Assembly (NCBI GenBank): GCA_910586455.1
Contig: CAJUHX010000010.1
Location: 13,320 to 51,010 of the forward strand
DNA length: 37,691 bases
Direction: 5' to 3'
Source: an uncultured Muribaculaceae bacterium
GTDB taxonomy: Bacteria > Bacteroidota > Bacteroidia > Bacteroidales > Muribaculaceae
Made by a program: the position numbers and the translations under genes. This document shows, one piece after another, positions 17,478 through 26,000 of this stretch. Within the stretch, counting starts at the first letter, position 1, and every line of letters starts with the position of its first letter. The notes beneath the pieces are model-generated. The model searched no databases. It was not told the origin of the DNA and worked only from the letters and a program-made list of their open reading frames with translations.

Positions 17478-18682
17478 TCAAGGTCGAGGAAAAAGCGGGG
17501 GAAGTTGCAGATAAACACATCGGGGTCGTCGAGCAGGGCTTTGTTGGCTCGCAGCGCCGCCAGCGATATATCGCCTACGGTGTAGCAGCCCAGGTCCGAC
17601 ACATAGCTTTCGCTGACCTTATCGAACACTATTCCGTGCGGTAGCTCCGGTTTCGGATGCCGCAGATATACGCGCAGGCTTACATCGTCGGTGTATTCGG
17701 GCAGACCGTCGTAGCTCATTTTATTGTATTTGTAGCGGTAGTTGTGGTGACGAGCTGTGACATCGCTCAGAATCGACGATGCCGTGGGCAGGCTGCCGGC
17801 ACCCTTGCCGAACATAAACTGGCGGTCGTAGCACTCACCGCGTATCACCACACCGTTGTATTCGTCGTCGACGTTGTAGATGTACTTGCCCGGAGCCACG
17901 AACTCAGGCATTACAAAGAGAGTGAAGCGGCTGTTGTCGAGTTTCACCACCTGCGCCACAAGTTTGATTTTGGTACCTTTCTCTCGGGCATAGCGTATGT
18001 CGAAGTCCGAAATCGAGTCAATACCGCAGGCGAGTACATCGTCGGGGTTCACATATACTCCTATGGCGTGTATGGTAATGATAACGAGCTTGAACAGCGA
18101 GTCGAAGCCCTTGATGTCGAAACTCGGGTCGGCTTCGGCGAATCCCAGCCGCCGGGCTTTTTCCAGAGCGTCGGCATAGCTTTCGCCGTGGTCGAATACG
18201 CGCGATAGAATATAGTTCGACGAACCGTTGAGTATGCCTTTCACTTCAAGCAGCAGGTCGTTGTCGTAGTACTCCTCGAGGTTCCGTATCACCGGAATCG
18301 AGCCGCAGGCTGAGGCATCGTACAGCAGGGCGGTGCCGTGGGTGCGCTGCAGATATATCAGTTCGGGCAGGTGGCGTGCAATCATGGCCTTGTTGCCGCT
18401 CACCACCGGAATACCGCGTCGCAGCGCGGAGCTTACTATGCGAAATGCCGCGTCGGCATTGTCGATTACCTCTACCACGAGGTCAATTTCGGGGTCGTTG
18501 AGAATATCGTCCGGGTTATCGGTGAGTATGCCCTCGGGCAGGCTGACCGGACGCTTGCGGTCGAGCGAACGCACACAAATGCGCTTGATGCTTGCATGGG
18601 CGTTGCGGATGCGCTCCAGCACGGTATAGATGCCGGTGCCTACAGTGCCGAAACCGAACAGGCCTATATTGAGTTCGTTCAT
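17474..18682 (-). CDS. hom: Homoserine dehydrogenase (monofunctional)
   Basis: This 402-residue cytoplasmic enzyme reduces aspartate-semialdehyde to homoserine, the precursor of threonine and methionine. The N-terminal Rossmann fold shows GLFGFGTVGTGIY. The catalytic domain shows GILNGSSNYILSRV and ADPSFDIKGFDSLFKLVI, which holds the conserved Asp and Lys of the family. There is no fused aspartokinase and no clear ACT domain, so feedback control may not be built into this protein. Expression control is suggested instead by the leader attenuator upstream (18700-18843). tex follows 33 nt downstream. A perfect 16-bp inverted repeat touches both the start and the stop codon. In Bacteroidales a bifunctional aspartokinase-homoserine dehydrogenase usually serves threonine; this monofunctional copy could feed methionine, which is inference. 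Confidence 0.94.
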   Translation of the reverse strand: MNELNIGLFGFGTVGTGIYTVLERIRNAHASIKRICVRSLDRKRPVSLPEGILTDNPDDILNDPEIDLVVEVIDNADAAFRIVSSALRRGIPVVSGNKAMIARHLPELIYLQRTHGTALLYDASACGSIPVIRNLEEYYDNDLLLEVKGILNGSSNYILSRVFDHGESYADALEKARRLGFAEADPSFDIKGFDSLFKLVIITIHAIGVYVNPDDVLACGIDSISDFDIRYAREKGTKIKLVAQVVKLDNSRFTLFVMPEFVAPGKYIYNVDDEYNGVVIRGECYDRQFMFGKGAGSLPTASSILSDVTARHHNYRYKYNKMSYDGLPEYTDDVSLRVYLRHPKPELPHGIVFDKVSESYVSDLGCYTVGDISLAALRANKALLDDPDVFICNFPRFFLDLD

Positions 18683-18696
18683 ATTTTTAAACAGCC
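18681..18696. repeat. Right arm of the 16-bp inverted repeat bracketing hom
   Basis: ATATTTTTAAACAGCC pairs exactly with 17459-17474. On the hom mRNA this arm contains the first two bases of the AUG and the A-rich initiation region directly upstream. Confidence 0.9.
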
Positions 18697-18699
18697 TCT

Positions 18700-18735
18700 A
18701 AAAAGAAACCGGCACACCTTGGTGGGATGCCGGTT
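18700..18735 (-). terminator. Attenuator terminator in the hom leader
   Basis: On the - strand, AACCGGCA (18728-18735) pairs with TGCCGGTT (18707-18714), with an inner CACC/GGTG pairing. The stem is followed by TCTTTTTA (18699-18706). This has the form of an intrinsic terminator but lies in front of hom, 17 nt upstream of its start codon, and 38 nt after the leader-peptide stop. An upstream segment (18778-18785) can pair with its 5' arm. Confidence 0.85.
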
Positions 18736-18773
18736 CGCTTAATATGAATTTGATTATTATACATTATATATAA

Positions 18774-18824
18774 CTACAACCGACACAGTGGAATTTCCAT
18801 CATGCACATGATTACAGCCATCAT
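18774..18824 (-). CDS. Met/Cys-rich leader peptide of hom
   Basis: A 16-codon ORF reads MMAVIMCMMEIPLCRL and stops with TAG at 18774-18776. It contains five Met and two Cys codons, which suits a ribosome that senses charged tRNA for sulfur amino acids. A purine-rich AGGTGTGGAA directly precedes the ATG. The frame stays open further upstream, so a GTG at 18830 or 18878 (the latter giving 34 codons) could be the real start; the Met cluster is the same either way. It is preceded by a small hairpin (18828-18843) and followed by the terminator at 18700-18735. Confidence 0.7.
   Translation of the reverse strand: MMAVIMCMMEIPLCRL
18778..18785 (-). promoter_or_regulatory. Antiterminator arm of the hom attenuator
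   Basis: On the - strand, TGTCGGTT lies within the last four sense codons of the leader peptide (CTG TGT CGG TTG). It can form eight pairs, one of them G-U, with the terminator 5' arm AACCGGCA (18728-18735). A ribosome stalled at the upstream Met codons would leave it free to block the terminator; one that reaches the stop codon would cover it. Confidence 0.7.
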
Positions 18825-18827
18825 TTC

Positions 18828-18843
18828 CACACCTGAGGGTGTG
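18828..18843 (-). other. Small hairpin before the hom leader-peptide ATG
   Basis: CACACC and GGTGTG (6 bp, 4-nt loop) form a stem whose 3' arm is part of the purine-rich sequence before the leader ATG. The same GGTGTG also occurs inside the downstream terminator, so CACACC has two possible partners. Confidence 0.6.
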
Positions 18844-18899
18844 AGATACAGAACTATGTTTTTGTCGATGGAACTCACATCGTTGACGGTTTTATGCTG

Positions 18900-18933
18900 C
18901 AAAATTAGGTGAAAAAAATCATTCATGCAATAA
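18900..18933 (-). promoter_or_regulatory. hom promoter
   Basis: On the - strand, TAATTTTG (18900-18907) is an exact -7 element, and TTATTG (18928-18933) lies 20 nt upstream. The predicted start near 18893 gives a leader of about 210 nt. The 425-bp gap 18683-19107 thus contains the hom promoter and attenuator plus the divergent regulator promoter. Confidence 0.75.
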
Positions 18934-19050
18934 TTTTAAACTATTTTATGGCTTTAATAAATTCATAACCGACTAAATATTATAGATAAACATAAATACG
19001 ATGTTAATATTAAATATTGTTAACGACTGAAACGATATTGTAAAAAGTAG

Positions 19051-19058
19051 TATCTTTG
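19051..19058 (+). promoter_or_regulatory. -7 element of the AraC-family regulator promoter
   Basis: TATCTTTG fits TAnnTTTG and lies 49 nt before the ATG at 19108. No good TTTG is seen at the right distance upstream. The region before it (18920-19050) is very AT-rich and holds small palindromes such as TTAATATTAA. Confidence 0.55.
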
Positions 19059-19107
19059 CGGGCAAGAAATGAAATACACATGCTAATACACAGAACTGTA
19101 ACTATCC

Positions 19108-19995
19108 ATGTTAAACCAGAATAACAAGATAATCACTGAAATCACGCCTCTGTCGGAGAAAGATAGCTTTTACCTTGTTGACCGCTATAAGGATTCTTTC
19201 AATTATCCAATTCATCGCCATGCCGAATATGAGTTGAATTTTGTGTCGTATTGCGCCGGAGCCCGACGAGTGGTGGGTGATTCGATAGAGGAGGTTGGCG
19301 ATTTCGACCTTGTGCTTGTAGGCAATGGTATAGAACACGCCTGGGAGCAGGCCGAATGCCATAGCAAACGCATACGCGAGATTACATTGCAGTTCTCGCA
19401 CGACCTGTTCGGTGATTCGTTGCTCAACAAAACCACAATGGACAGCATACGCCGGATGCTCGACCGCTCGAGCAACGGTATCTGTTTTGGCATCGAAACC
19501 ATTATGAAGGTGTACGGACACCTCAACAACATAACAAAGATGGAGGTGGGCTTCGACCGCATGATACAGCTTGTGATGATGTTGCACGAACTGGCCGAGA
19601 GCGACGACTACAGAGTGCTGTCGAGCTCGTCGTTCTCAAATGCCCCCGTGAGTACCGATTCGCGCAGGGTAAGCAAGGTGCAGCGGCATATCGAGAGCCA
19701 TTTCAGAGAAGAGATACGCCTGCAGGAGCTGGCCGATCTGGTAGGGATGTCGCCAACTGCCTTCAGCCGCTTCTTCAAACTGCGCACCGGTCGGTCGATT
19801 TCCGACTACATCATCGACATTCGTTTGGGCAATGCCACACGTCTGCTGGTCGACAGCACAATGTCAGTCGCCGAAATATGTTACGACTGCGGTTTTAACA
19901 ATGTGAGCCACTTCAACCGTATATTCCGAAAGAAAAAGGGCTGTTCGCCGCGCGAATTCCGCGAAACATACAAACGCCACAAGGCGCTGATATAG
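19108..19995 (+). CDS. AraC-family transcriptional regulator of the mannan locus
   Basis: The protein has 295 residues. The N-terminal cupin-like sensor domain (about 1-165) has HRHAEYELNF with His36, His38 and Glu40. The C-terminal double helix-turn-helix (about 188-290) reads LQELADLVGMSPTAFSRFFK for the first helix pair and SVAEICYDCGFNNVSHFNRIF for the second, then the conserved KKGCSPREFRE. It stands alone upstream of, and in the same direction as, the esterase-mannanase gene. That gene has a textbook promoter, so it is a plausible target. Most mannan loci in Bacteroides are controlled by hybrid two-component systems or SusR-like proteins; none is visible here. The inducer is unknown. 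Confidence 0.93.
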   Translation: MLNQNNKIITEITPLSEKDSFYLVDRYKDSFNYPIHRHAEYELNFVSYCAGARRVVGDSIEEVGDFDLVLVGNGIEHAWEQAECHSKRIREITLQFSHDLFGDSLLNKTTMDSIRRMLDRSSNGICFGIETIMKVYGHLNNITKMEVGFDRMIQLVMMLHELAESDDYRVLSSSSFSNAPVSTDSRRVSKVQRHIESHFREEIRLQELADLVGMSPTAFSRFFKLRTGRSISDYIIDIRLGNATRLLVDSTMSVAEICYDCGFNNVSHFNRIFRKKKGCSPREFRETYKRHKALI

Positions 19996-20037
19996 CCTAC
20001 ACTATATTAGCAATATTTTTACAATTGCTTCCGGCAG

Positions 20038-20068
20038 TTTGTAAAATAAAAAAAATGGGCTAACTTTG
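20038..20068 (+). promoter_or_regulatory. Promoter of the esterase-mannanase gene
   Basis: TTTG (20038-20041), a 19-nt spacer and TAACTTTG (20061-20068) match the Bacteroidetes consensus exactly. The expected transcript start is about 25-30 nt before the ATG at 20100. A weak 6-bp hairpin (20009-20029) sits between the regulator stop and this promoter. Confidence 0.85.
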
Positions 20069-20099
20069 CGGTATAAAATATCGTAATAAATTGTAACCC

Positions 20100-22736
20100 A
20101 TGAATAAACCGCTACTGGCCATAAGCATGGCCGCTGTTGCGTTGTGTAGTGCCAACGTGGCTGCCGCGCTCGATTTACCATCGTTTTTCAGTGATAACAT
20201 GATGCTGCAGCAGCAGTCCGACGCCCGAATCTGGGGTAAGGCTCCTGCCGGAAGCACTATAGCTGTAACACCTTCGTGGAGCGGACGTACGGTCAAGACC
20301 CGCGTCGCTGCCGACGGTAGCTGGCAGCTGACCGTGCCTACTCCGGCGGCTTCGTTCGAGAACTACAATATAAAGATAAGCGACGGCAAAGAAAGCCGTA
20401 CAATTTCGAATGTGCTTGTGGGTGAAGTATGGCTTGCAAGCGGACAGAGCAATATGGAGATGCCGTTGCGCGGCTACTGGACTCAGCCTATCGAGGGGGC
20501 TGCTCACACAATAGCATACAGCGGCAAGTATCCGGGCATACGCTTTATAACAGTGCCCAAGCGCGGCAGCTATGAGCCGCAGTCCGACTTTAATGCCCGC
20601 TGGAAGACTTCGTGTCCGGCAAACGCAGCCGACTTCTCGGCCCTGGCATACCATTTCGCTCAGACTCTTACCGACCTGCTCGATGTGCCTGTGGGCATAA
20701 TCAGCTGCGCATACGGCGGCAGCAAGGTCGAGGGCTGGATACCAAAGGATATACTCGACGGCTACGACGGCTGGAGTGTGGAGGCCGAGCGCGATTCGGC
20801 ATCGCTCCAGGAGTACGAACGCATAAATGTGATGTACAACGCCATGTTGCATCCGTTGGTGGGCTACAATGTGCGCGGTTTCATCTGGAACCAGGGCGAA
20901 AGCAACGTAGGCCGCGAGTACGAGTACCCGCAGCACCAGGCCGACATGGTGGAGCGCTGGAGGCAGGAGTGGAATCTTGGCGAACTGCCATTCTACTTCG
21001 TGGAGCTTCCGGGCTGGGACTACGGTAACCCCGAGGGAACCAACGCGGCGGAGTTCCGCGAGTGTCAGCACAAGGCTGCCGAACTGATTCCGAACAGCGG
21101 CATTGTATGCACCTCCGACCTTGTCAACCCCGACGAACTGCACGATATCCACGCCTCGCGCAAACGTGAAATCGGCGAGCGTATGGGCTGGATGGCCGCT
21201 CACCGCACATACGGCATAAAAGGCCTGCCCGACAGCTATCCGTGCTACAGCCACATGGAGCTGGCCGGCCGCAAGGCTGTGCTGCACTTCAAAAATGCCG
21301 ATGCCGGATTCACACCCAACGACGAACTGCCGGGCTTTGAGGTTGCCGGGCCCGACGGCAAGTTCTATCCGGCCCGTGCCACCGAAGACTGGAATGCACG
21401 TACCATCATAGTAGAGGCTCCGGATTCGGTGCCCGTAATCGACGAAGTGCGCTACTGCTTCAAAAACTTCGCCATCGGCAAGGTGAAAGACCTTATGGGC
21501 ATGCCGCTGATACCCTTCCGCGCCAAAGCTCCTAAATATGTAGGTGTGGCCGACGGTGAGTTCTCCATCGGCGGAAAACCTTACCGGTATGTAGGCGCGA
21601 ACTTCTGGTACGGTGCCATTTTAGCCTCGGAAGGCACCGGCGGCAACCGCCAACGCCTCAGCGCCGAACTCGACAACATGCAGGCGCTGGGTATCGACAA
21701 TCTGCGCATACTTGTTGGCGGTCAAGGAAATAAAAGCATAATATCGCATATAGAGCCTACACTCGAACTTGAACCGGGAGTGTACAACGAAGATATTCTC
21801 AAAGGCCTCGACTATCTGCTTGTGGAGCTGGAACGCCGCGGCATGAAGGCCGTGCTCTACCTAAATAACGCCTGGGAGTGGAGCGGCGGCTACGGCAGCT
21901 ATCTCGAATGGGCCGGCAAGGGCGAATGTCCGGTGCCCGCGCTGACAAGCTATTCCGAGTATATGGATTATGTAGCAGACTTTGTACATGATGACAAGGC
22001 CAAGCAGTTGAGCATTAATCACCTGCGTAATATTGTGGGTCGTACCAACAGCATCACGGGCAAGCCCTACAATCAGTCGACAGCCATTATGAGTTGGCAG
22101 ATTGCCAACGAACCCCGCGCTTTCTCCGACTCAGGCAAGCAGCCGTTTGCCGAGTGGCTCAAGGCCGCGGCAGCCGAAATCAAGCGCCTCGACCCAAATC
22201 ATCTGGTATCTACCGGCAGCGAAGGCCTCTGGGGCTGCGAGAACGACCTCGACCTCTGGGCCGACATACACTCCGACTCAAATATCGACTATGGCACCAT
22301 ACATATATGGCCCTATAACTGGGGCTGGGTGCGCCGCGAGAGTCTGGCCGAGGATCTTCCGCAAGCCTTTGCCAACACCCGCGACTATATAGAGCGGCAC
22401 CACGCCCGTAGCTCGGCCATGGGCAAACCACTGGTTCTGGAAGAATTCGGTTTCCCCCGCGACGGCATGGCCATAGCCCCCGGCAGTCCGGTGACTTCGC
22501 GCGACAGTTATTACGAATTTGTATTCTCCATTATCCGCGACAGCGGCATGATTAATGGCGCCAATTTCTGGGGCTGGGGTGGCGATGCCCGTCCGGTTCA
22601 CCGCGGCTGGCAGCCCGGCGACGACTACAGCGGCGACCCTGCCCAAGAAGACCAGGGGCTGAATTCGGTGTTCAGCGCCGACCGCAGCACCACCGACATG
22701 ATACGCCGTCTGAATAATGAAATCAGCCGCCGCTGA
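20100..22736 (+). CDS. Bifunctional acetylesterase (SGNH/SASA) - GH5 beta-mannanase
   Basis: This 878-residue secreted protein has a signal peptide cut near residue 23 (NVAAA) and no lipobox, so it is likely periplasmic. The N-terminal half is a sialate-O-acetylesterase-like SGNH esterase: nucleophile Ser117 in ASGQSNMEM, NQGESN in the middle block, and Asp349/His351 in ELHDIHASRK. The C-terminal half (about 478-878) is a GH5 mannanase-like barrel with acid/base Glu671 in WQIANEPRAF and nucleophile Glu782 in LVLEEFGFP. Family knowledge suggests the esterase removes acetyl groups and the GH5 cleaves beta-1,4-mannan, so one protein could process acetylated (gluco)mannan oligosaccharides after SusCD import. 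It has its own promoter and terminator, separate from the susC operon. Subfamily (GH5_7 or other) is not proven. Confidence 0.9.
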   Translation: MNKPLLAISMAAVALCSANVAAALDLPSFFSDNMMLQQQSDARIWGKAPAGSTIAVTPSWSGRTVKTRVAADGSWQLTVPTPAASFENYNIKISDGKESRTISNVLVGEVWLASGQSNMEMPLRGYWTQPIEGAAHTIAYSGKYPGIRFITVPKRGSYEPQSDFNARWKTSCPANAADFSALAYHFAQTLTDLLDVPVGIISCAYGGSKVEGWIPKDILDGYDGWSVEAERDSASLQEYERINVMYNAMLHPLVGYNVRGFIWNQGESNVGREYEYPQHQADMVERWRQEWNLGELPFYFVELPGWDYGNPEGTNAAEFRECQHKAAELIPNSGIVCTSDLVNPDELHDIHASRKREIGERMGWMAAHRTYGIKGLPDSYPCYSHMELAGRKAVLHFKNADAGFTPNDELPGFEVAGPDGKFYPARATEDWNARTIIVEAPDSVPVIDEVRYCFKNFAIGKVKDLMGMPLIPFRAKAPKYVGVADGEFSIGGKPYRYVGANFWYGAILASEGTGGNRQRLSAELDNMQALGIDNLRILVGGQGNKSIISHIEPTLELEPGVYNEDILKGLDYLLVELERRGMKAVLYLNNAWEWSGGYGSYLEWAGKGECPVPALTSYSEYMDYVADFVHDDKAKQLSINHLRNIVGRTNSITGKPYNQSTAIMSWQIANEPRAFSDSGKQPFAEWLKAAAAEIKRLDPNHLVSTGSEGLWGCENDLDLWADIHSDSNIDYGTIHIWPYNWGWVRRESLAEDLPQAFANTRDYIERHHARSSAMGKPLVLEEFGFPRDGMAIAPGSPVTSRDSYYEFVFSIIRDSGMINGANFWGWGGDARPVHRGWQPGDDYSGDPAQEDQGLNSVFSADRSTTDMIRRLNNEISRR

Positions 22737-22778
22737 TTCCACAAAGCGGAGTATTATCTGTTTTCATGGTTCACTGAT

Positions 22779-22807
22779 ACCTCGTTTCCAAAATTTGGAA
22801 ACGGGGT
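22779..22807. other. Long hairpin after the esterase-mannanase gene
   Basis: The arms 22779-22792 and 22794-22807 are complementary over 14 positions with one G-U pair. It has no T-run and is followed 14 nt later by a second hairpin with a T-run. It may add to termination or protect the 3' end. Confidence 0.75.
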
Positions 22808-22820
22808 CTGATAACCTAAT

Positions 22821-22849
22821 ATTGGAAGCAGCGATGCCTCCAATTTTTT
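22821..22849 (+). terminator. Intrinsic terminator after the esterase-mannanase gene
   Basis: ATTGGA (22821-22826) pairs with TCCAAT (22839-22844), with an inner GC/GC pairing, followed by six T (22844-22849). It separates the esterase-mannanase unit from the susC operon. Confidence 0.75.
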
Positions 22850-22949
22850 ATATGTCTTCACGATTAAACACCCTCTAAAAAAAATCGTCAAATACAAAAT
22901 GGGTAAAGTACACGTCAAAAAAGTGTCATTACTTAGCGAAAATATACGC

Positions 22950-22957
22950 TAATTTTG
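22950..22957 (+). promoter_or_regulatory. -7 element of the beta-mannan susC operon promoter
   Basis: TAATTTTG matches TAnnTTTG. No clear -33 TTTG lies 19-23 nt upstream, which is compatible with a promoter that needs an activator such as the AraC-family protein. The leader to the susC ATG would be about 65 nt. Confidence 0.6.
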
Positions 22958-23029
22958 CAGCGGAAATAGTATTAAGTACTATAATGCCATGAATATAGAA
23001 CGAGATAAACCTTAAATAATAATTTTCAA

Positions 23030-26000
23030 ATGAACAGTAAGCTATGTAATCTTCGCGGATACCTGATGGCTCTGTTTCTGTGCATTACGCTCGGAGCAGT
23101 AGCTCAAGTAGAAGTGACAGGCACGGTGTTCGAATCGACGGGTGACCCCGTAATCGGCGCCGTAGTGAAAGAGAAAGGCAACGAAACAGTGGCTACGACT
23201 ACTGATTTCGACGGCAACTTCAGCCTGAAAGTGAAGTCCGGCAATGCCACTCTGATAGTATCGTGCGTGGGCATGCAGACCAAGGAAGTTGCAATTGCCG
23301 GACGTAAAAATCTTGAAATAACACTCGGCGAAGACTCCGAAGTTCTCGACGAAGTAGTGGTGGTAGGCTATGGTACATCGCGAAAAGTCGATATTACCGG
23401 TTCGGTAGCTTCGGTAAGTGAGGAAACTCTCCGTCAGGGTGTAGCAGCCAATGCCGACCAGATGCTCAGCGGCAAGATTCCCGGTGTGCAGGTGACCTCA
23501 AACTCAGGTGCCCCCGGTGCAGCCACTTCAATCCGTATCCGTGGCGCAAGCTCAATCAACTCATCGAATGAACCCCTTTATATTATCGACGGTGTGCAGA
23601 TGTCGGGAGCCGCAGGTACCATAGGCGGTTTCGACTGGACCGGCGACGGCTCAGCCGGGCAGACAAAGTCGTCGAACCCCCTTGCAGGCATATCTCCTAA
23701 CGACATTGTGAGCATCGACGTGCTGAAAGACGCCTCTGCAACCGCTATATATGGTGCCGCAGGTGCCAACGGTGTAATCATCATCACCACCCGCCGCGGC
23801 GAGGCCGGCCGTACAAGTGTTACTTTCGATGGCTATGTGGCCTGGCAGCAGACAGCAAAGCGTCTGAAAATGCTCGACCTCCCCGGATTTGCAAAGTATC
23901 AGAACGACCTCTATGCCGAAGGAGCGAGCTACCAGCAGAACAACACCTACCTCGACCTGGACCTTCTGGGTCCCGGCACCGACTGGCAGGACGCGGTGTT
24001 CCGCACAGCATTCATGCAGAACTACCAGCTGCAGGTATCGGGTGGTAACGATAAAATCACTTTTGCTGCCTCGGGCGGCTGGATGGGTCAGGACGGTATC
24101 ATCATCGGTTCCGACTTCGAGCGATTCAACAGCCGTTTCAGCGTCGATGCCAAATTTACCGACTGGATGAAACTCGGCGGTCAGCTGGCATACACCCGCA
24201 CAAACGAAACCATTACCCTGAACGATGGCTCCAACGGTATCATCATGCAGGCCATGACCATGCAGCCTGATGTGCCCGTGTACGGCTTCGACGGCAAATA
24301 TGCAAGCCCTTCGAGTGTGAACGGCTCTTCGAGCTGGAACCCTGTGGCTCTGGCCCTGCAGCGCAACAACACACTGCTGCGACAGAACATCACCGGCAAC
24401 TTCTACCTCGACATCAACTTCCTGAAGAAGTTTACATTCCGTGCCGAATACGGCTATATTGGTTCGACTGCCCTCAATAAATCGTATCTGCCCAAGATAT
24501 ACGAAGGTGTGAAGTCGCCGATCGAAATCAACAAGATTTATCAGCGTCAGGAAGACAACTACTTCTGGGTGCAGAAAGACTATGTGACCTACAACGACCG
24601 TTTGGCCGACAAGCACGACCTTACCGTAATGGCCGGTTTCGAGGCCAGCGCATCGAACTGGGAAGGCTGGTGGCTGACCAAACAGAACCTTACATTCGAC
24701 AACATCCACGTGATTGGTACCGACGGCGAATTTGTGGCCAATGACGGCTGGAAAGACAAAGTTACCACCGTCAGCTACTTTGCCCGTGTAAACTACGGCT
24801 TCGACAACCGCTATCTGCTTACCGCCACCATGCGTGCCGACGGCAGCTCCAAGTTCGCCAAAGGCAACAAGTGGGGCTACTTCCCCTCGGTGGCTCTGGC
24901 ATGGCGCGCCAACCAGGAGGCTTTCCTGCGCGACGTAACATGGCTCAATAACCTCAAACTCCGTGCCGGCTATGGCCAGGTGGGCAACTCCAATGTCGAC
25001 CCCTACAGCTATGGCGCCACCATGTTCAACGTGCCCACACCCATGGGTTCGGCATGGGTTCAGAACAATCTCAGCAACCCCGAACTGAAATGGGAGGCAT
25101 CAGAGCAGTTCAACGTAGGTATCGACTTTGCCGCATTAAACAACCGTATCGAGCTTACCGTCGACGGCTATTACAAACAGACCAAAGACCTTCTGCTTAA
25201 GGTAGTGGCTCCGAGCTACACCGGCATCACCAGCGACTGGGGCTACATACAGGCTCCCTACGCCAACATCGGCCAGGTGCGCAACGTTGGTGTAGAGGTT
25301 GCGCTGAACACCCGCAACATTGTTACCCGCGACTTTACATGGAGCTCGAACCTCACCCTTACCCACAACAAAAATAAAGTTGTGAAACTGAATAACAAGG
25401 ACCAGGTGCTGTGGGGTAGCGTGGAGTGGTATACCCCCTTCAAGACCGCTACCATGATTGCCGAAGGCCAGCCCATGGGCGTGTTCTACGGCTATGAGAT
25501 GGACGGCATATTCCAAAACGTCGACGAGATACTCAAAGCCCCGGTACAGGTGCCCGACGACAACAATCCGCTTATAAACAAGGTAAACAAGAATTCCGGT
25601 GTATGGCCCGGCGATGTACGCTTCAAGGATCTTGACGGCGACGGCCAGATTACCGCCAACGACCAAAAGGTAATCGGCGACCCCAACCCTGACTTGACTT
25701 TTGGCTTTACCAATACCTTTACATACAAAGATTTCGACCTCAATCTGGTGCTTACCGGAGCAATCGGCGGCGACGTGCTTAATTTCACCCGCTTTAAGAC
25801 CGAGTCGCTCCAGAGCCTCTGGGACAACCAGGCCGCATCGGTTCTCGAACGCGCCCAGTACGGTTACTACGACGGCAACCCTGCCAATCAGTCGCCCGAA
25901 AACGTGTACATTGTCAACCCCGATGCCACTATTCCCCGCTTTAATAATCTAAACATCAACCAGAACGACCGCATGAGCACACGTTTTATCGAAGACGGCA

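Noticed and set aside
17459..18696. hom as cargo of an intact transposable element
   Set aside because: There is no transposase between the repeats, no target duplication was found, and hom-tex is an ordinary housekeeping pair.
18683..18899. SAM-type riboswitch upstream of hom
   Set aside because: I could not find a SAM-I or SAM-II core. The leader ORF and paired stems explain the region better.
20009..20029. Possible terminator after the AraC-family gene
   Set aside because: It is a 6-bp AT-rich stem with no following T-run.
22864..22881. Further copy of the hom-flanking repeat
   Set aside because: It resembles the outer part of the repeat but is imperfect and single; noted only as supporting context.
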